This document shows positions 53,562 through 63,080 of a stretch of DNA of 64,000 nt, piece after piece. The notes under the pieces are model-generated. The model was not told the DNA's origin. It ran no database searches and saw nothing but the letters and a program-made list of their open reading frames with translations. The DNA comes from Acidovorax sp. A79 (lineage in GTDB: Bacteria; Pseudomonadota; Gammaproteobacteria; Burkholderiales; Burkholderiaceae_C): NCBI RefSeq assembly GCF_041154505.1, contig NZ_AP028672.1, positions 5,062,501 through 5,126,500 on the forward strand. The letters run 5' to 3'. Numbering within the stretch: position 1 is the stretch's first letter; each line of letters begins with the position of its first letter. The translations under genes were made by a program, and so were the position numbers.

Positions 53562-54929
53562 CTAGATCCCAGAAATCTCGATGTCCTGCGTAGCGAACTG
53601 CTTCGACTGCACCGACAACAGTTGCTGGAGCGAAGCCTTAGTGGCGTATTTGGTTGGCTTCTGCGACCCTCCCGTCAACCTCGCAGTCGCCTTCAGCTTC
53701 TTGCCTGCCGACACATCGGAGATGACCCAGAATCCACCGTCGGTGCCTTTCTCCGTCTTCAGAAGATCGTTCACCGTCACGGTGAACTTGACTGTATCGA
53801 ACGCGGGATTGCTTCCCGGGGCAGCGGCAGCAGGTACCGACGCCGTCTTGCCTTGCCCTTCGACGTCAAAGTACCTCTGCAGGTTCATTGGTGTATCGCC
53901 GGTTGGCTTCGCGGCCTCCACGACGACGACTTCGTAGACATTGAATGCTACGTTCGTGTAAGGACGCTGGGGGATCAGCACGCGAGCTTTGTCGGTGTCT
54001 TGGTCTTTAGCCGCCTCGCTGCCGACTTCCTTTGGCTTGAGCACCGGGTACAAGCCGGGTGCAGCAACGAGCACCTTAGTGACTTTCACCGAGACCCGGG
54101 TCCCGGGGACCAGCCCTTTCGCCGTTTCTGCCGGTTTTCCGCCCTCACTATCACCAGACTGGGGAGCGCCCATGAGTGCAGAGGCCGGCAGGATCTTGCT
54201 CTGAGCGAGCTTGGACAGCGCGCCGAGACCGGTCGAATAGAAATCCAACAACGGGCGAACAATGGCGCTGTTGTCGATGCGCGCATCCAGCCCATAAAGT
54301 CCCCAACCTTGGACCATCGTGACGCCGACGGTGGCATTGCCCAGGCCCTGCTGCCCTTGAATGACATACTTTTCGTCGAAATCCGGCATCCAAACTACAT
54401 CGAAGAAACGACGACCCAGCGTCGTAGGAAATGGAGTAGCCGACTGGGTCACTGACATGTTGTACTGCCCGACTGGCGTGCTGCTCGGCGCTTCCGGAGC
54501 ACTTGCGGCCGGCTTGGGAGCACTGGCCCCAGTTGCAGGTGTGCTCGCTGCGGCGGCCGGGGCCTGGGCACCTGCATCGCCCATCTGCGGCCCAGCTGTC
54601 AGCACGGGCGGTGAAACAAGCGATACGGCCGAGGCTGGAAACCGTACCGAGGACTCCTTGCTGAGATCGGCGGCCAGCATTCCTCCGAGGTCACCCTTGA
54701 CGTTGTCGATCAACAGATACTGTCCATCGGGCGTAAGTTGGCCCACTGACAGAAAAACTTTGGAGGAGACGACAAATGGTTCGTAGACCTGAACGTAGGG
54801 CCGCGGCAGATAAAACGGAATACCCTCGGGCTGTGGCTGCCCTTCATTCACTTTTATGACCTTGACACTAGCGCAACCGGCCAAGACAAGCAGCGCGCAG
54901 CAGACTGATGGGAAAAATAGCTTCTTCAT
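53562..54929 (-). CDS. Large lipoprotein, operon partner of the protease
   Basis: 455 aa. Signal peptide with lipobox LAGC (MKKLFFPSVCCALLVLAGC). The sequence has a Pro/Ala-rich linker (residues ~115-155) and a domain with GRRFFDVVWMPDFDEKYVIQ. It ends with a polar domain (TVNDLLKTEKGTDGGFWVIS). I recognise no family. It is probably anchored in the outer membrane. The 617 bp upstream (54930-55547) contain no supported gene. Confidence 0.8.
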   Translation of the reverse strand: MKKLFFPSVCCALLVLAGCASVKVIKVNEGQPQPEGIPFYLPRPYVQVYEPFVVSSKVFLSVGQLTPDGQYLLIDNVKGDLGGMLAADLSKESSVRFPASAVSLVSPPVLTAGPQMGDAGAQAPAAAASTPATGASAPKPAASAPEAPSSTPVGQYNMSVTQSATPFPTTLGRRFFDVVWMPDFDEKYVIQGQQGLGNATVGVTMVQGWGLYGLDARIDNSAIVRPLLDFYSTGLGALSKLAQSKILPASALMGAPQSGDSEGGKPAETAKGLVPGTRVSVKVTKVLVAAPGLYPVLKPKEVGSEAAKDQDTDKARVLIPQRPYTNVAFNVYEVVVVEAAKPTGDTPMNLQRYFDVEGQGKTASVPAAAAPGSNPAFDTVKFTVTVNDLLKTEKGTDGGFWVISDVSAGKKLKATARLTGGSQKPTKYATKASLQQLLSVQSKQFATQDIEISGI

Positions 54930-55547
54930 GGACCCCTCCCCCTATCACAGTATTGGTTAAATGGATCAAGGCGATGGCCGCACTGCTCCTTAATGAGCAA
55001 GCCGCATCCGCCTTTCAACTGGCTCAGTGGTCACGATGGTTACACCGTAACGGATGCCCATTTGTATCTACCCCAGCACTTTGCCAGTCGCCGCGAATCT
55101 ACATCTGCCGACATTCACATGCAAGGATATTTTGGCTACAAGGGCTTCCCCCAAAAAGTCAAACGAATACTTCCCCGCAATGAATCGAGCAGCGATCGAT
55201 TGCGGAATTTGAACTCACTTCACTTTCAGATTGAACGGACTCAGCCCGGTGGGATACCGGCTGAGAAACACCGCCTGATTGGCGGCAAGGCAACCGTCCA
55301 ACTTCTGGGGGGCAGTTCAAACACGGGGCGATTCACCAGCGTTGGCGTTCTTCGCGGTTTCCTCCCCCGAGGCTTGTGCGACACCTGCCCTCAGGTCGGG
55401 GGTGGTCGTCGCTCGGGGGAGGGGCCGGGCAGGTATCTCACAACCAGAGTGGTCGGCGGAGGCTGCTGAAAGAGGTCGCTCAACGTCATAAATCACCGGC
55501 GCTGCGCGGCTAAATCGCACAGCGTCCAGTGGATTGATGAACTGTGC

Positions 55548-55919
55548 CTATTTCTCAGTAGTGTGCGCGGCTGTCGCAGAAGGGTTGGCAACAGTAGGAG
55601 AAGAGGGGTTGTTTTGAGATGCGCCAAAGTAGAACCCAATGATGAGCGTCACAAGCGGCGGAATTACTTTAACGCACGCATCGAAAATAGTCTTCCCGGA
55701 TGATTCAGTTGATGGCTGACTCGGCTCAGGTCCGAGTGCATAAAAGATCATCGCCAATAAAAAAATGAAGGCAAGGAACGCAAGTACTGAAGCAGCAAAG
55801 TACATCTTGCTCTTCTCGAATTCCGACATCGTACCTACCGCAAACATGCCATAGGCAACGCCACCGGCTAGAACAGAAACCACCAATAGAGTGACCACGA
55901 ATAGCATATTGCGTGACAT
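55548..55919 (-). CDS. Small membrane protein
   Basis: 123 aa with three hydrophobic segments (FVVTLLVVSVLAGGVAYGMF, VLAFLAFIFLLAMIFYAL, VIPPLVTLIIGFYFGAS) and a polar Ser/Thr C-terminus. No family recognised. It lies 92 bp beyond the stop of the muramidase-like gene on the same strand and may be its membrane partner. Confidence 0.65.
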   Translation of the reverse strand: MSRNMLFVVTLLVVSVLAGGVAYGMFAVGTMSEFEKSKMYFAASVLAFLAFIFLLAMIFYALGPEPSQPSTESSGKTIFDACVKVIPPLVTLIIGFYFGASQNNPSSPTVANPSATAAHTTEK

Positions 55920-56011
55920 TAATTTCTCCTTAGGAAATAGGAAACCTAAAACCGCCGACGATGCGATGACGCCCTATGTCAAACGTAAGGGGCTGACCGT
56001 AGGTCAGTTCT

Positions 56012-56830
56012 CTATGAGCGAGGGTCGCCCGATAGGTAATGGCCAAACACGAGCCTATATGCGTCCGAGGTGCGCGGTCCAAGCTCGCCATCCTCTCTCA
56101 GAAAAATGCCAGGGAACGTGTTCAGGAATGCCTGCAGCGCAATCCCTCTGTGGGTTATCACATCGGGCGCGTAGCGCAATGCGCCAGATTCAGCGTCGGC
56201 AAGCGCATCCGCCAAGTCGGGTTCTGTTGTATCGAATTCCACCCCGTCTAACTCTCCCAGCTCTGCCAACCGACGCAGCACGCAGGCGGCGCCAACCTGT
56301 TTGGAAACGGCATCCGGATCCCAGATGCCATCTTTCACATACTTGCCCCGGCTATATTGATTGGTGAAGCTCCACAGATAGGGACTCTTCACGTCTGGAT
56401 GCTGGTTGCGATAGCCCCATCCGTTGTAGCGCTCCCATTTGAAGAGCATGCCAGGGATCGACCAATCATCCCAAGAGTCATAGCCCTGCAGAGTTAACGC
56501 ATCCACAGCACTGGTTTCCCATGTGAATGGCGGATTGCCCTTGTGAGGTCTGCCTGCGGGCACCTGTACGGTGCGTGCAGACAAGGGATCGCCATTGTGA
56601 AGGTGAGTAGCGAAATTCAGACTTCCCTCCATGTTGTGGATGACGCCAACCACGTACCAGGGCACGTTAAGCTCATCGGCAACGTTGGCGTATCGAGCGC
56701 GTGCGCTAGTGATTTCGTCAACTGCCTTCTGGACGATGGCGCGCTTTTCGGGACGGATCTGGCATGTATCAAAGAGCAATTGATACTCATTGCGCAGAGC
56801 AGGAGTAAGCGTAGGCTTAGTGACAGACAT
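56012..56830 (-). CDS. Muramidase-like peptidoglycan hydrolase
   Basis: 272 aa. A lysozyme-like core shows YVVGVIHNMEGSLNFATHLH with a candidate catalytic Glu, then GDPLSARTVQVPAGRP, SAVDALTLQGYDSWDDWS and FKWERYNGWGYRNQHPDV. The C-terminus FLREDGELGPRTSDAYRLVF looks like a peptidoglycan-binding repeat. No signal peptide is visible. It may be exported by a non-Sec route or released by lysis. Confidence 0.75.
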   Translation of the reverse strand: MSVTKPTLTPALRNEYQLLFDTCQIRPEKRAIVQKAVDEITSARARYANVADELNVPWYVVGVIHNMEGSLNFATHLHNGDPLSARTVQVPAGRPHKGNPPFTWETSAVDALTLQGYDSWDDWSIPGMLFKWERYNGWGYRNQHPDVKSPYLWSFTNQYSRGKYVKDGIWDPDAVSKQVGAACVLRRLAELGELDGVEFDTTEPDLADALADAESGALRYAPDVITHRGIALQAFLNTFPGIFLREDGELGPRTSDAYRLVFGHYLSGDPRS

Positions 56831-57043
56831 CGGCGATCCTTTTGTCTAGTTCATGGATTTAAAATGCTAGTACCGATCCAACGTTGATCATCTGGTGGGC
56901 GATATTGGGTCAGCCCTAAAACTCCTGAGCTGTCGAATTTCCGGATCGCTGCACATAGTCGAGCTGAATCCGCTTGCTTTGTACCGTGGCATGTGCGGAG
57001 AACCCACGCCGCATTTCAGCCACGTCTACGGAAAAAGGAAACC

Positions 57044-57073
57044 CAGGCTTGCTGTGATTTTTCAGCAAGCCTG
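57044..57073 (-). terminator. Hairpin downstream of patatin gene
   Basis: A perfect 11-bp stem, CAGGCTTGCTG/CAGCAAGCCTG, with an 8-nt loop. On the minus strand it is followed by GGGTTTCCTTTTTC, and it lies ~35 bp past the patatin stop. Confidence 0.65.
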
Positions 57074-57107
57074 AGACCTGCTTCGCTTTCTTGTTGACGA
57101 GTGGAAT

Positions 57108-58433
57108 TTACTGATCAATAACTTTTGTTTGCTTTTTGTGCTCGTCGGCTATTCGATAGGCTCCGATTAAGTGGGCACGAGTGTTCTTGTATGCACCCCA
57201 ATCGAACTTGGTTAAAAAATCGAGAGCCGCTTCAGCCCCAAGTACGAACAGATCAGTCATCTCCTTCTCGGTCATTTCGAACTTGAGCCAATGATGCTCT
57301 TTGGTGTCGATGTAGCCGACCAGTTGCTGGAAATCAGGATTCTTGCGTATGAATTCGTAGTCGAGACAATGTCTGGAAGCATTGAACGTTTGTCCGATCA
57401 GCTCCAGTACGTTGTTGATTTCATGGCTGCGCTCGTCATATTCGAGCTTTACGCCAAACGTAGGTCGTGACGGGATCTTGTGGGTGGAGTGGAAGACATC
57501 GATCGGAAAATTGGACATCACCCCGCCATCCACGAAACACGCTTGTTTTGGAGGAAATCTGGGATTTTTTGCAGAATCCAACCCCGCATGCTCTTTCCAG
57601 CGGTCTTTATTGGGCACCGGTAGCGGCACACGATAGGGGCTGAAAAAGACGGGAATCGACATGGACGCCCTAACGTAGTCGGCTGGGTGCACGGCGTCTG
57701 GAGTTTGCCAATACAACTCCGCCATCCGTGGGAATTCCACCTTGGTTTCGGTGGAAATATCTGCCGCGACCAGGCAGAGATGGTGTTTTAGAGGATCAAG
57801 GGGCGGTAGCGATACATTGCCATCAAGCTGTGAGGTTTGGTGCAGGTTGGGGCGCAGGGTCCAGCCCTCAGGTGTCGTGGCCATTCGGGCCCGCAACTCT
57901 GCAGTGCTTGTGATGCCCTGTTTTTCCAACACGGATTTGAGCCACTGGTGGAATTTCTCGCCTCTATTGAGGCCCTTGATCTCCTTGAGGTTATCGACGA
58001 CTTGTAGGCCCTTTGCCATGCCCTTCAAAAAGCTTGGCTCGGACAGCATCGTGTTGACGAAGTCCGCAGCATCCTCATCATCGTCGTCCTTCCCATCCAT
58101 GAAGCTGGCCATGGGAACGTTCGCCAGTATCTCCATAAGGCGGCCGCTTTTACTTTGCGATGGGGGCCCTGAAGCACCCAATATCAACGCTGCGATCGAC
58201 CCTGCCGACGCGCCTCCGATACCGACAAAACGCAACTGGACCTGTTCAAGAATGTAGACATAGCCTGCCAGCGCTATGCCTAGAACCCCGCCACCCTCCA
58301 TCACCAGGTCGACGTATTGATTTCCTGCAGCGTCAATGACATCGCTGTAGATCTTGTCTTTGAGCCCTCGCGGCTCCAGCATATTCACCACATGGCTTGC
58401 GGCCGAGTAGAAATCACCTGCTGTCAGCGTCAT
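57108..58433 (-). CDS. Patatin-like phospholipase
   Basis: 441 aa. The patatin catalytic dyad and oxyanion motif are present: LVMEGGGVLGIALAGYVYIL (G-G-G-x-x-G), FVGIGGASAGSIAALILG with nucleophile Ser in GASAG, and CFVDGGVMSNFPIDVF with the Asp of DGG. It would hydrolyse membrane phospholipids. No signal peptide is evident. No cyclic-nucleotide synthase is nearby, so it is not a recognisable CBASS effector. The 620 bp on its right (58434-59054) have no supported gene. Confidence 0.9.
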   Translation of the reverse strand: MTLTAGDFYSAASHVVNMLEPRGLKDKIYSDVIDAAGNQYVDLVMEGGGVLGIALAGYVYILEQVQLRFVGIGGASAGSIAALILGASGPPSQSKSGRLMEILANVPMASFMDGKDDDDEDAADFVNTMLSEPSFLKGMAKGLQVVDNLKEIKGLNRGEKFHQWLKSVLEKQGITSTAELRARMATTPEGWTLRPNLHQTSQLDGNVSLPPLDPLKHHLCLVAADISTETKVEFPRMAELYWQTPDAVHPADYVRASMSIPVFFSPYRVPLPVPNKDRWKEHAGLDSAKNPRFPPKQACFVDGGVMSNFPIDVFHSTHKIPSRPTFGVKLEYDERSHEINNVLELIGQTFNASRHCLDYEFIRKNPDFQQLVGYIDTKEHHWLKFEMTEKEMTDLFVLGAEAALDFLTKFDWGAYKNTRAHLIGAYRIADEHKKQTKVIDQ

Positions 58434-59054
58434 GCTCCCTCCCTTTCATAGATTGATGAACCCTGGGCCCTCTAGTTTTCAGTAGTGGCGGGTGCAAGCG
58501 GCCGCCCCAGGCTAGGCCATGTGGGCAGTGGCAGCTCGCGCGCCTTCTGTATACGGCACACACCTGCTGGGCTCGGGTAACGCGGTTTTAACCCTTGAAG
58601 CTTGTTTAGGGCAAGCCCGGAATGCGCAAGAGGTCGCAGCTTTCATCTCAGTGCCCCGGCAGCAGATATGCAGCAGAAAAAAGCGAAGCGCTATCAAAAA
58701 TCTGGGCAATTTTCTGTCGCAACTCCACACCAATGCGCGCGCAGTTCCTTCTGGGGGACGTCGTGCAAAGGTTGCACTGGCCTCTAGTGATCTATGTGGG
58801 GCGGCATGCGAACGCGAGCATGGGGTCTGCATTCGCGTTCCTTCTTCATAGGAGAGGGAAGCAAATTTTGAGGGCTTAGCAGGACGCTTAAGGATCATGA
58901 GCAGGCCGCTCAGAGCGGCGCAAATACCGCATCAAAAAGCGGTTCTTGTCAAGACGGACGCTTGCTGACGCGGCCTGATCCCAAGCAGTTGAGTTTTGCT
59001 TCACAACTGATTGCGTTGTACTTGAGGTTCTGACAAACCAATACGGAGAAAACC

Positions 59055-59315
59055 TTGTCCGATAAAGCAATATTTTTCCCACCTAAAGGTTCATCTTCAG
59101 ATGCACCTCCCCAGTTGGCTATTCGCCGCAAGCAGTTGGCCCATATGCTGGGTATCTCGCGCTCAATGACCTATCTGAAGGAAAACCCCGATTCTCGTTA
59201 TTTCGATGATCGGTTCCCGGAATCGATCCGCCTCGGCGCGCGCATGCGGTGCTTTCTCATGTCCGACGTCAATAAATACCTGGAAAACCTGGCTGAAAAG
59301 GACCGTACTTCTTAG
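59055..59315 (+). CDS. AlpA-family transcriptional regulator
   Basis: 86 aa with a MerR-like wHTH of the AlpA type: RRKQLAHMLGISRSMTYL followed by FPESIRLGARMRCFLMSDVN. AlpA-like proteins control excision and gene expression in satellite prophages and integrative elements. It is the first gene of the mobile module. A start a few codons downstream is possible. Confidence 0.85.
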   Translation: MSDKAIFFPPKGSSSDAPPQLAIRRKQLAHMLGISRSMTYLKENPDSRYFDDRFPESIRLGARMRCFLMSDVNKYLENLAEKDRTS

Positions 59316-59512
59316 AAGGGTATTAAATTTCTTGCGACATGAGTAAAGATATTTTTGCCGTCAGAATTTCTTCTGCCAAGGAGCGTTTGACTAATATTCA
59401 ATGTATTTTTCCTGGTGTAGGCTAGATTTCTAACTGGGTATTTAGATACTACATATAGGAGTGAGTGTATAGGTGTAGATGGATGTGATTCAGCAGTCGA
59501 TGTAGAACATGT

Positions 59513-59536
59513 GCATGCTCAATCAGTTGAGCATGC
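59513..59536. repeat. Perfect inverted repeat upstream of the HUH gene
   Basis: GCATGCTCAA-TCAG-TTGAGCATGC, 10-bp arms with a 4-nt loop, 73 bp before the Rep start. The surrounding 59316-59609 interval is AT-rich and gene-free. It could be a nicking-site hairpin or operator. Confidence 0.75.
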
Positions 59537-59609
59537 CTATAGAGCCGAGGATGACCACTAGTTCATCTTGGGGAACTTCTAGCCGTGTGAATTTAATTGA
59601 AGGGTGTAT

Positions 59610-60845
59610 ATGGATAAAGAGCAATACTACTTTGCCAAGAAGTATGTTGATGTGCAGCAGTTTCTTGAACCAGAAGAATGCCATTCCAGTAAGTTGATGA
59701 TCGGATGCGAAGAACGTGTGTGGTTTGAGCACAAGCAGGCTGCCCGCATGTGCCAGGACTTGATTGCGCACAACTACAAGCCACCTTTCTGGGCAAGGTT
59801 CAATGCGGACGTTTTGATTCCTAAGAATAGTGTGGGACGGCGAATGCTGCGCTTTTTGGGCTTGCTGTGGAATGAGTTGGAGGCACGATATCACTCTGAG
59901 GTGCCGGCGTATGAATACCGCGTCTTTTGTCCTGAGGTTGATTTGATTCGTCGAGCGGCGACTGCGGCATTGACTGTCGGTGGTGGTGAAGTAGATGGCG
60001 TAGGCTACATCTCCCCCCTTTCCTTTGAACCTTGGGAGTTCTGTTTGTTGACAGGGAGTAAATTCATAGAAGCAAGCAGCGAGTTGAATGCGCTGGCGGA
60101 TCTGATTCGGCGTGGGCTCCTTGCGAAAGATTTGCGCAATGCCATCAAGAACTTCCGTCGAAATGCTACTGAGCGCTACAAGCACGTGATGCTCGTCGCA
60201 CAAGCCGGTTGGCGCAAGAACGCACGCAATCTGCTGATGAGGCTGGATTGGGGTTACCGAACTACCAGTCCTTCTGTGCCTGTGGAGTTCAAAAGCCAGC
60301 GGGATTTTTTGAAGAATTGTGAAGAGATCGATCGCTACCGAGAGAAGATGCTGGAAATCTTGCGAAAGATGTTTAGGAACGATTTGACGTTCTTCGCTTG
60401 GAAGATTGAGTGCGGTGATATCCGTGGCTTGCACGTGCACTGGCTTATTGCGGTTGACGGTGCTAAGCACCAAGATCGTATTAATGTGCCACGTCAGATC
60501 GCAGCGGCTTGGGATGCTGAGATCGATAGAGGCAAAGGGCATACATTCAATGTCAATGCTTTGCCTAAAATCGAAAAAACTGGACTTCGCGTGTTGAGCT
60601 ACAACGATCCAGATCTCTTTGAAGTGCTGGGGTTGTATTGTGACTATCTGACCAAGGTGGATTACACGCTCAAATTCCGAATGCCCAAAAATATGAGGTC
60701 GTTTGGTTGCTCGAAGCTGAAGAAAGAAAGAAAGAATAAGCCTGGTCCAGCGCGCTGGTACCAGATGCAGGTGAGGGATTTTCAAGCCGTTCGGGGTCCG
60801 AAGGGAAACCGCTTCTTCAAGAAAAATGGTGGTAGTCATGTTTAA
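59610..60845 (+). CDS. Inovirus Gp2-like (YagK/YfjJ) HUH replication protein
   Basis: 411 aa from ATG 59610, with a GAAGGG ribosome-binding site; a GTG two codons upstream is an alternative. The HUH motif is DIRGLHVHWLIAVDG and a Tyr-bearing helix follows at VLGLYCDYLTKVDYTLKF. Such proteins nick DNA for rolling-circle replication of filamentous phages and satellites. Its end overlaps the next start. Confidence 0.85.
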   Translation: MDKEQYYFAKKYVDVQQFLEPEECHSSKLMIGCEERVWFEHKQAARMCQDLIAHNYKPPFWARFNADVLIPKNSVGRRMLRFLGLLWNELEARYHSEVPAYEYRVFCPEVDLIRRAATAALTVGGGEVDGVGYISPLSFEPWEFCLLTGSKFIEASSELNALADLIRRGLLAKDLRNAIKNFRRNATERYKHVMLVAQAGWRKNARNLLMRLDWGYRTTSPSVPVEFKSQRDFLKNCEEIDRYREKMLEILRKMFRNDLTFFAWKIECGDIRGLHVHWLIAVDGAKHQDRINVPRQIAAAWDAEIDRGKGHTFNVNALPKIEKTGLRVLSYNDPDLFEVLGLYCDYLTKVDYTLKFRMPKNMRSFGCSKLKKERKNKPGPARWYQMQVRDFQAVRGPKGNRFFKKNGGSHV

Positions 60846-62193
60846 CCCTTGGTATCACAATTTCGTTTATCCCGTGGGCAGTTTGCCCTCGGAAATCAGC
60901 AATGCCATTTCTGCTGTCACCGGCAGCACTAAAGCCTCCGACGCATTGGTTGCCCCTATCGTTCTGTCGGCAGCAGCAGCGGCCGTACAGGGCGTGGCTG
61001 ACGTGCAAACGCCGTACTCGCGTCATGAAGACCGTATGCCGACCAATTTGTTCGTTGGCGTAATCGCGAGCTCAGGCGACCGCAAGTCGTCTGCCCTAAA
61101 GCAGGTGCTGGGGCCCTTTGACGAGTTCGAACAGGGGCTGTTGCAGATCCCTCAGGATGGCGTGGACGGGGCTGCTGAAACGACCCACCAGTTTTTGCTG
61201 GAGCAGGCGACAGAACTGGGGGTGGTAGACCTGTTTCGCGCCGGTGCTAAGTCGGTGTTTTATGCCTTGGACGAGGGTGCCTTATTGATTGATAAGCGCC
61301 TTGATGTGGCCGCAATGTGCAAACGTTTTGATGGCACTACCATCCGCCATACCAGCCGCAAAGAAGGCTCCATCTTCGTGACGGACACTCGGGCCTCCAT
61401 GTGCATGCTGACCCAGGGCGTGACCTTCGATCGGGTCATGAAGAAGAAAGGAGACATGTTGGTGGAAGCGGGGCTGTTGCCCCGGATGCTCATGTCCTTC
61501 TGTGCAGACGCGGCTCCTGCGGGACGCTTTTTTGCACCAGTGGCAGTGCCAGGCCAATACGAGGCACTGATAGCGCCGTTTCATGAGCGGCTTCGCTCCC
61601 TGCTGCGTCAGTATGCCCGGAGCCTGAAGGCTCCTGGCGGCAAGCGGCAACTTCTGATCTTGAGCCCGCAGGCTGCAGACCTGTGGACTGCATTTGCGAG
61701 AGAGATGGATTGCGAATACGCGAACAGTTCGCAGTGGCGGGACGTGGCGGTGTTCGTGAGACGGGCACCAGAGCAAGCTTTGCGTCTTGCGGCCGTGCTG
61801 CATTATTTTTCTTCTGGCGATACGCAGGTCTCGGAGGCGGCTGTGCAAGCTGCTTGTCGTGTTGTTATGTGGCACCTTGGCCAGGCCAAGAAAGCCTTTG
61901 GTGAACCGCCCCTTGAGATTCGGGCGCAGCAGTTGGCGGGCTTGCTCTATGACTACCTTGTTCGTGCATCGCCAATCGCAGGCCCAAGCCGCATCAGTCG
62001 TAGTCAAGTGTTGCGTTGCGGCCCCCCAGAACTGCGCAAAGCCGCACATCTCAATCTAGCCCTTCATTCCTTGAGCAGTGCCGGGCGAATCGCTGTTATT
62101 TGCCAGAAAGGGAAGGAGGAGATTGCCCTGATCAATCTCCCTCCTTCGCTGCTCTCCTACGGTATGCCTGTAGTGCAAGGGAGGTGGACCTGA
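60838..62193 (+). CDS. DUF3987 family protein
   Basis: About 451 aa. The likely start is ATG 60838 (MFNPWYHNFVYPVGSLPSEI), overlapping the Rep stop; an in-frame start at 60826 is possible. It has a degenerate nucleotide-binding site (LFVGVIASSGDRKSSALKQV) and the Walker B-like VFYALDEGALLI. DUF3987 proteins are helicase/primase-associated ATPases of mobile elements and probably help replication. Confidence 0.8.
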   Translation: MFNPWYHNFVYPVGSLPSEISNAISAVTGSTKASDALVAPIVLSAAAAAVQGVADVQTPYSRHEDRMPTNLFVGVIASSGDRKSSALKQVLGPFDEFEQGLLQIPQDGVDGAAETTHQFLLEQATELGVVDLFRAGAKSVFYALDEGALLIDKRLDVAAMCKRFDGTTIRHTSRKEGSIFVTDTRASMCMLTQGVTFDRVMKKKGDMLVEAGLLPRMLMSFCADAAPAGRFFAPVAVPGQYEALIAPFHERLRSLLRQYARSLKAPGGKRQLLILSPQAADLWTAFAREMDCEYANSSQWRDVAVFVRRAPEQALRLAAVLHYFSSGDTQVSEAAVQAACRVVMWHLGQAKKAFGEPPLEIRAQQLAGLLYDYLVRASPIAGPSRISRSQVLRCGPPELRKAAHLNLALHSLSSAGRIAVICQKGKEEIALINLPPSLLSYGMPVVQGRWT

Positions 62194-62213
62194 TGAGAGT
62201 TCAGATCTGCCGC

Positions 62214-63080
62214 TCAAGCCTTCAGCTTGCACAGCTTGGCCAGTCGCTCACCGAATAGAGGGTTTTCTTTCGCCCAGCGGGGGAGGTTTCGGATGACGCC
62301 TTCCGCAGTTATGCCGAAGGCGTAGCTCGATGGGACTTTCTCTCCCCGCTTCTGACGCTCATGCAACTCCTGTCTGTGTGTGGCAAGGACCGTCTCTATC
62401 TCTGCTGGGTAGGCGTGGCCCAAGGCGGTTGGGCTTTGGTACATCTTCCCTTTGCATGCTGACTCGAGGCATCGAATGACCACTTCCTGCACGGCTTCCA
62501 TGCCACGGTTCGCGCCCCGACCACCCTTGGAGCCACGGTCTTGGCGGACTGCTAGTGCCAAGGGAACACCTTTGGGTATTTCGAGATGCTTTCGCAGAAA
62601 GGCTGCCTCCAGCTGCAGGGCGAAGAATGGTGAGACAACCCGGTCCAGGAAGGCTTTTTCCTTGAGGTTGTCTGCGGTAAGCAGGCGTTTCATCAAGGCC
62701 TCATCGGGTTCCTCGTTGTGCAGTGGGGCGTTCGGTGGATGCAAGTCGTAGAAGGCATCATGGATCCGCTGGACAAGTGCCAATGCGCGGAAGTATGCGT
62801 ATTCGAGAACCTGATAGGCGTCAAGGTTCAGCGATTCTTTGCTCTTTGCCAGCGCAGCACGTTTCAGCACAGAAAAATCTTTTTCTGTCGGGCTTTTATC
62901 GCCCCAGACTTTTTGCAGTCGGGGCGCGTGTTTTTCTTCTGTGCGCTTCAACTGTTCAACAGCCTCGTCCCAAATTGCCCCCAATGTTGGGAGCAGTGCG
63001 GGAGGAGGGCTGGTAAGCGCCATTGCGGCTTGAACGACTTTGAGGTCGAAAGGAGGTTTTTGGTTGGCGTCTGCACTCAT
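62214..63080 (-). CDS. Hypothetical protein at the end of the satellite module
   Basis: 288 aa from ATG 63080 (MSADANQKPPFDLKVVQAAM). It is highly helical and charged, with YFRALALVQRIHDAFYDLHP and AVRQDRGSKGGRGANRGMEA. It is convergent with the DUF3987 gene. I recognise no family. A transcriptional or replication accessory role is possible but unsupported. The remaining 920 bp of the window (63081-64000) hold no gene I can support. Confidence 0.65.
   Translation of the reverse strand: MSADANQKPPFDLKVVQAAMALTSPPPALLPTLGAIWDEAVEQLKRTEEKHAPRLQKVWGDKSPTEKDFSVLKRAALAKSKESLNLDAYQVLEYAYFRALALVQRIHDAFYDLHPPNAPLHNEEPDEALMKRLLTADNLKEKAFLDRVVSPFFALQLEAAFLRKHLEIPKGVPLALAVRQDRGSKGGRGANRGMEAVQEVVIRCLESACKGKMYQSPTALGHAYPAEIETVLATHRQELHERQKRGEKVPSSYAFGITAEGVIRNLPRWAKENPLFGERLAKLCKLKA

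Larger units (their letters stand above)
59055..62193 (+). mobile_element. Satellite/integrative element module (AlpA, HUH Rep, DUF3987)
   Basis: Three same-strand genes typical of small integrative elements: an AlpA regulator, an inovirus Gp2/YagK-like replication protein and a DUF3987 protein. A perfect palindrome precedes the Rep gene. No integrase is visible within the window, so boundaries are unknown; it may extend beyond 64 kb. Confidence 0.65.

Noticed and set aside
55000..55500. Plus-strand open frames of 91 and 158 aa
   Set aside because: No family features, no plausible start context, and composition is not protein-like.
57108..58433. Patatin as CBASS effector (CapV)
   Set aside because: No CD-NTase or Cap2/3 gene nearby within the window.
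59523..60839. 438-aa minus-strand open frame
   Set aside because: Antisense to the Gp2-like HUH gene, which has the HVH motif and a good ribosome-binding site; the minus frame has no recognisable domain.
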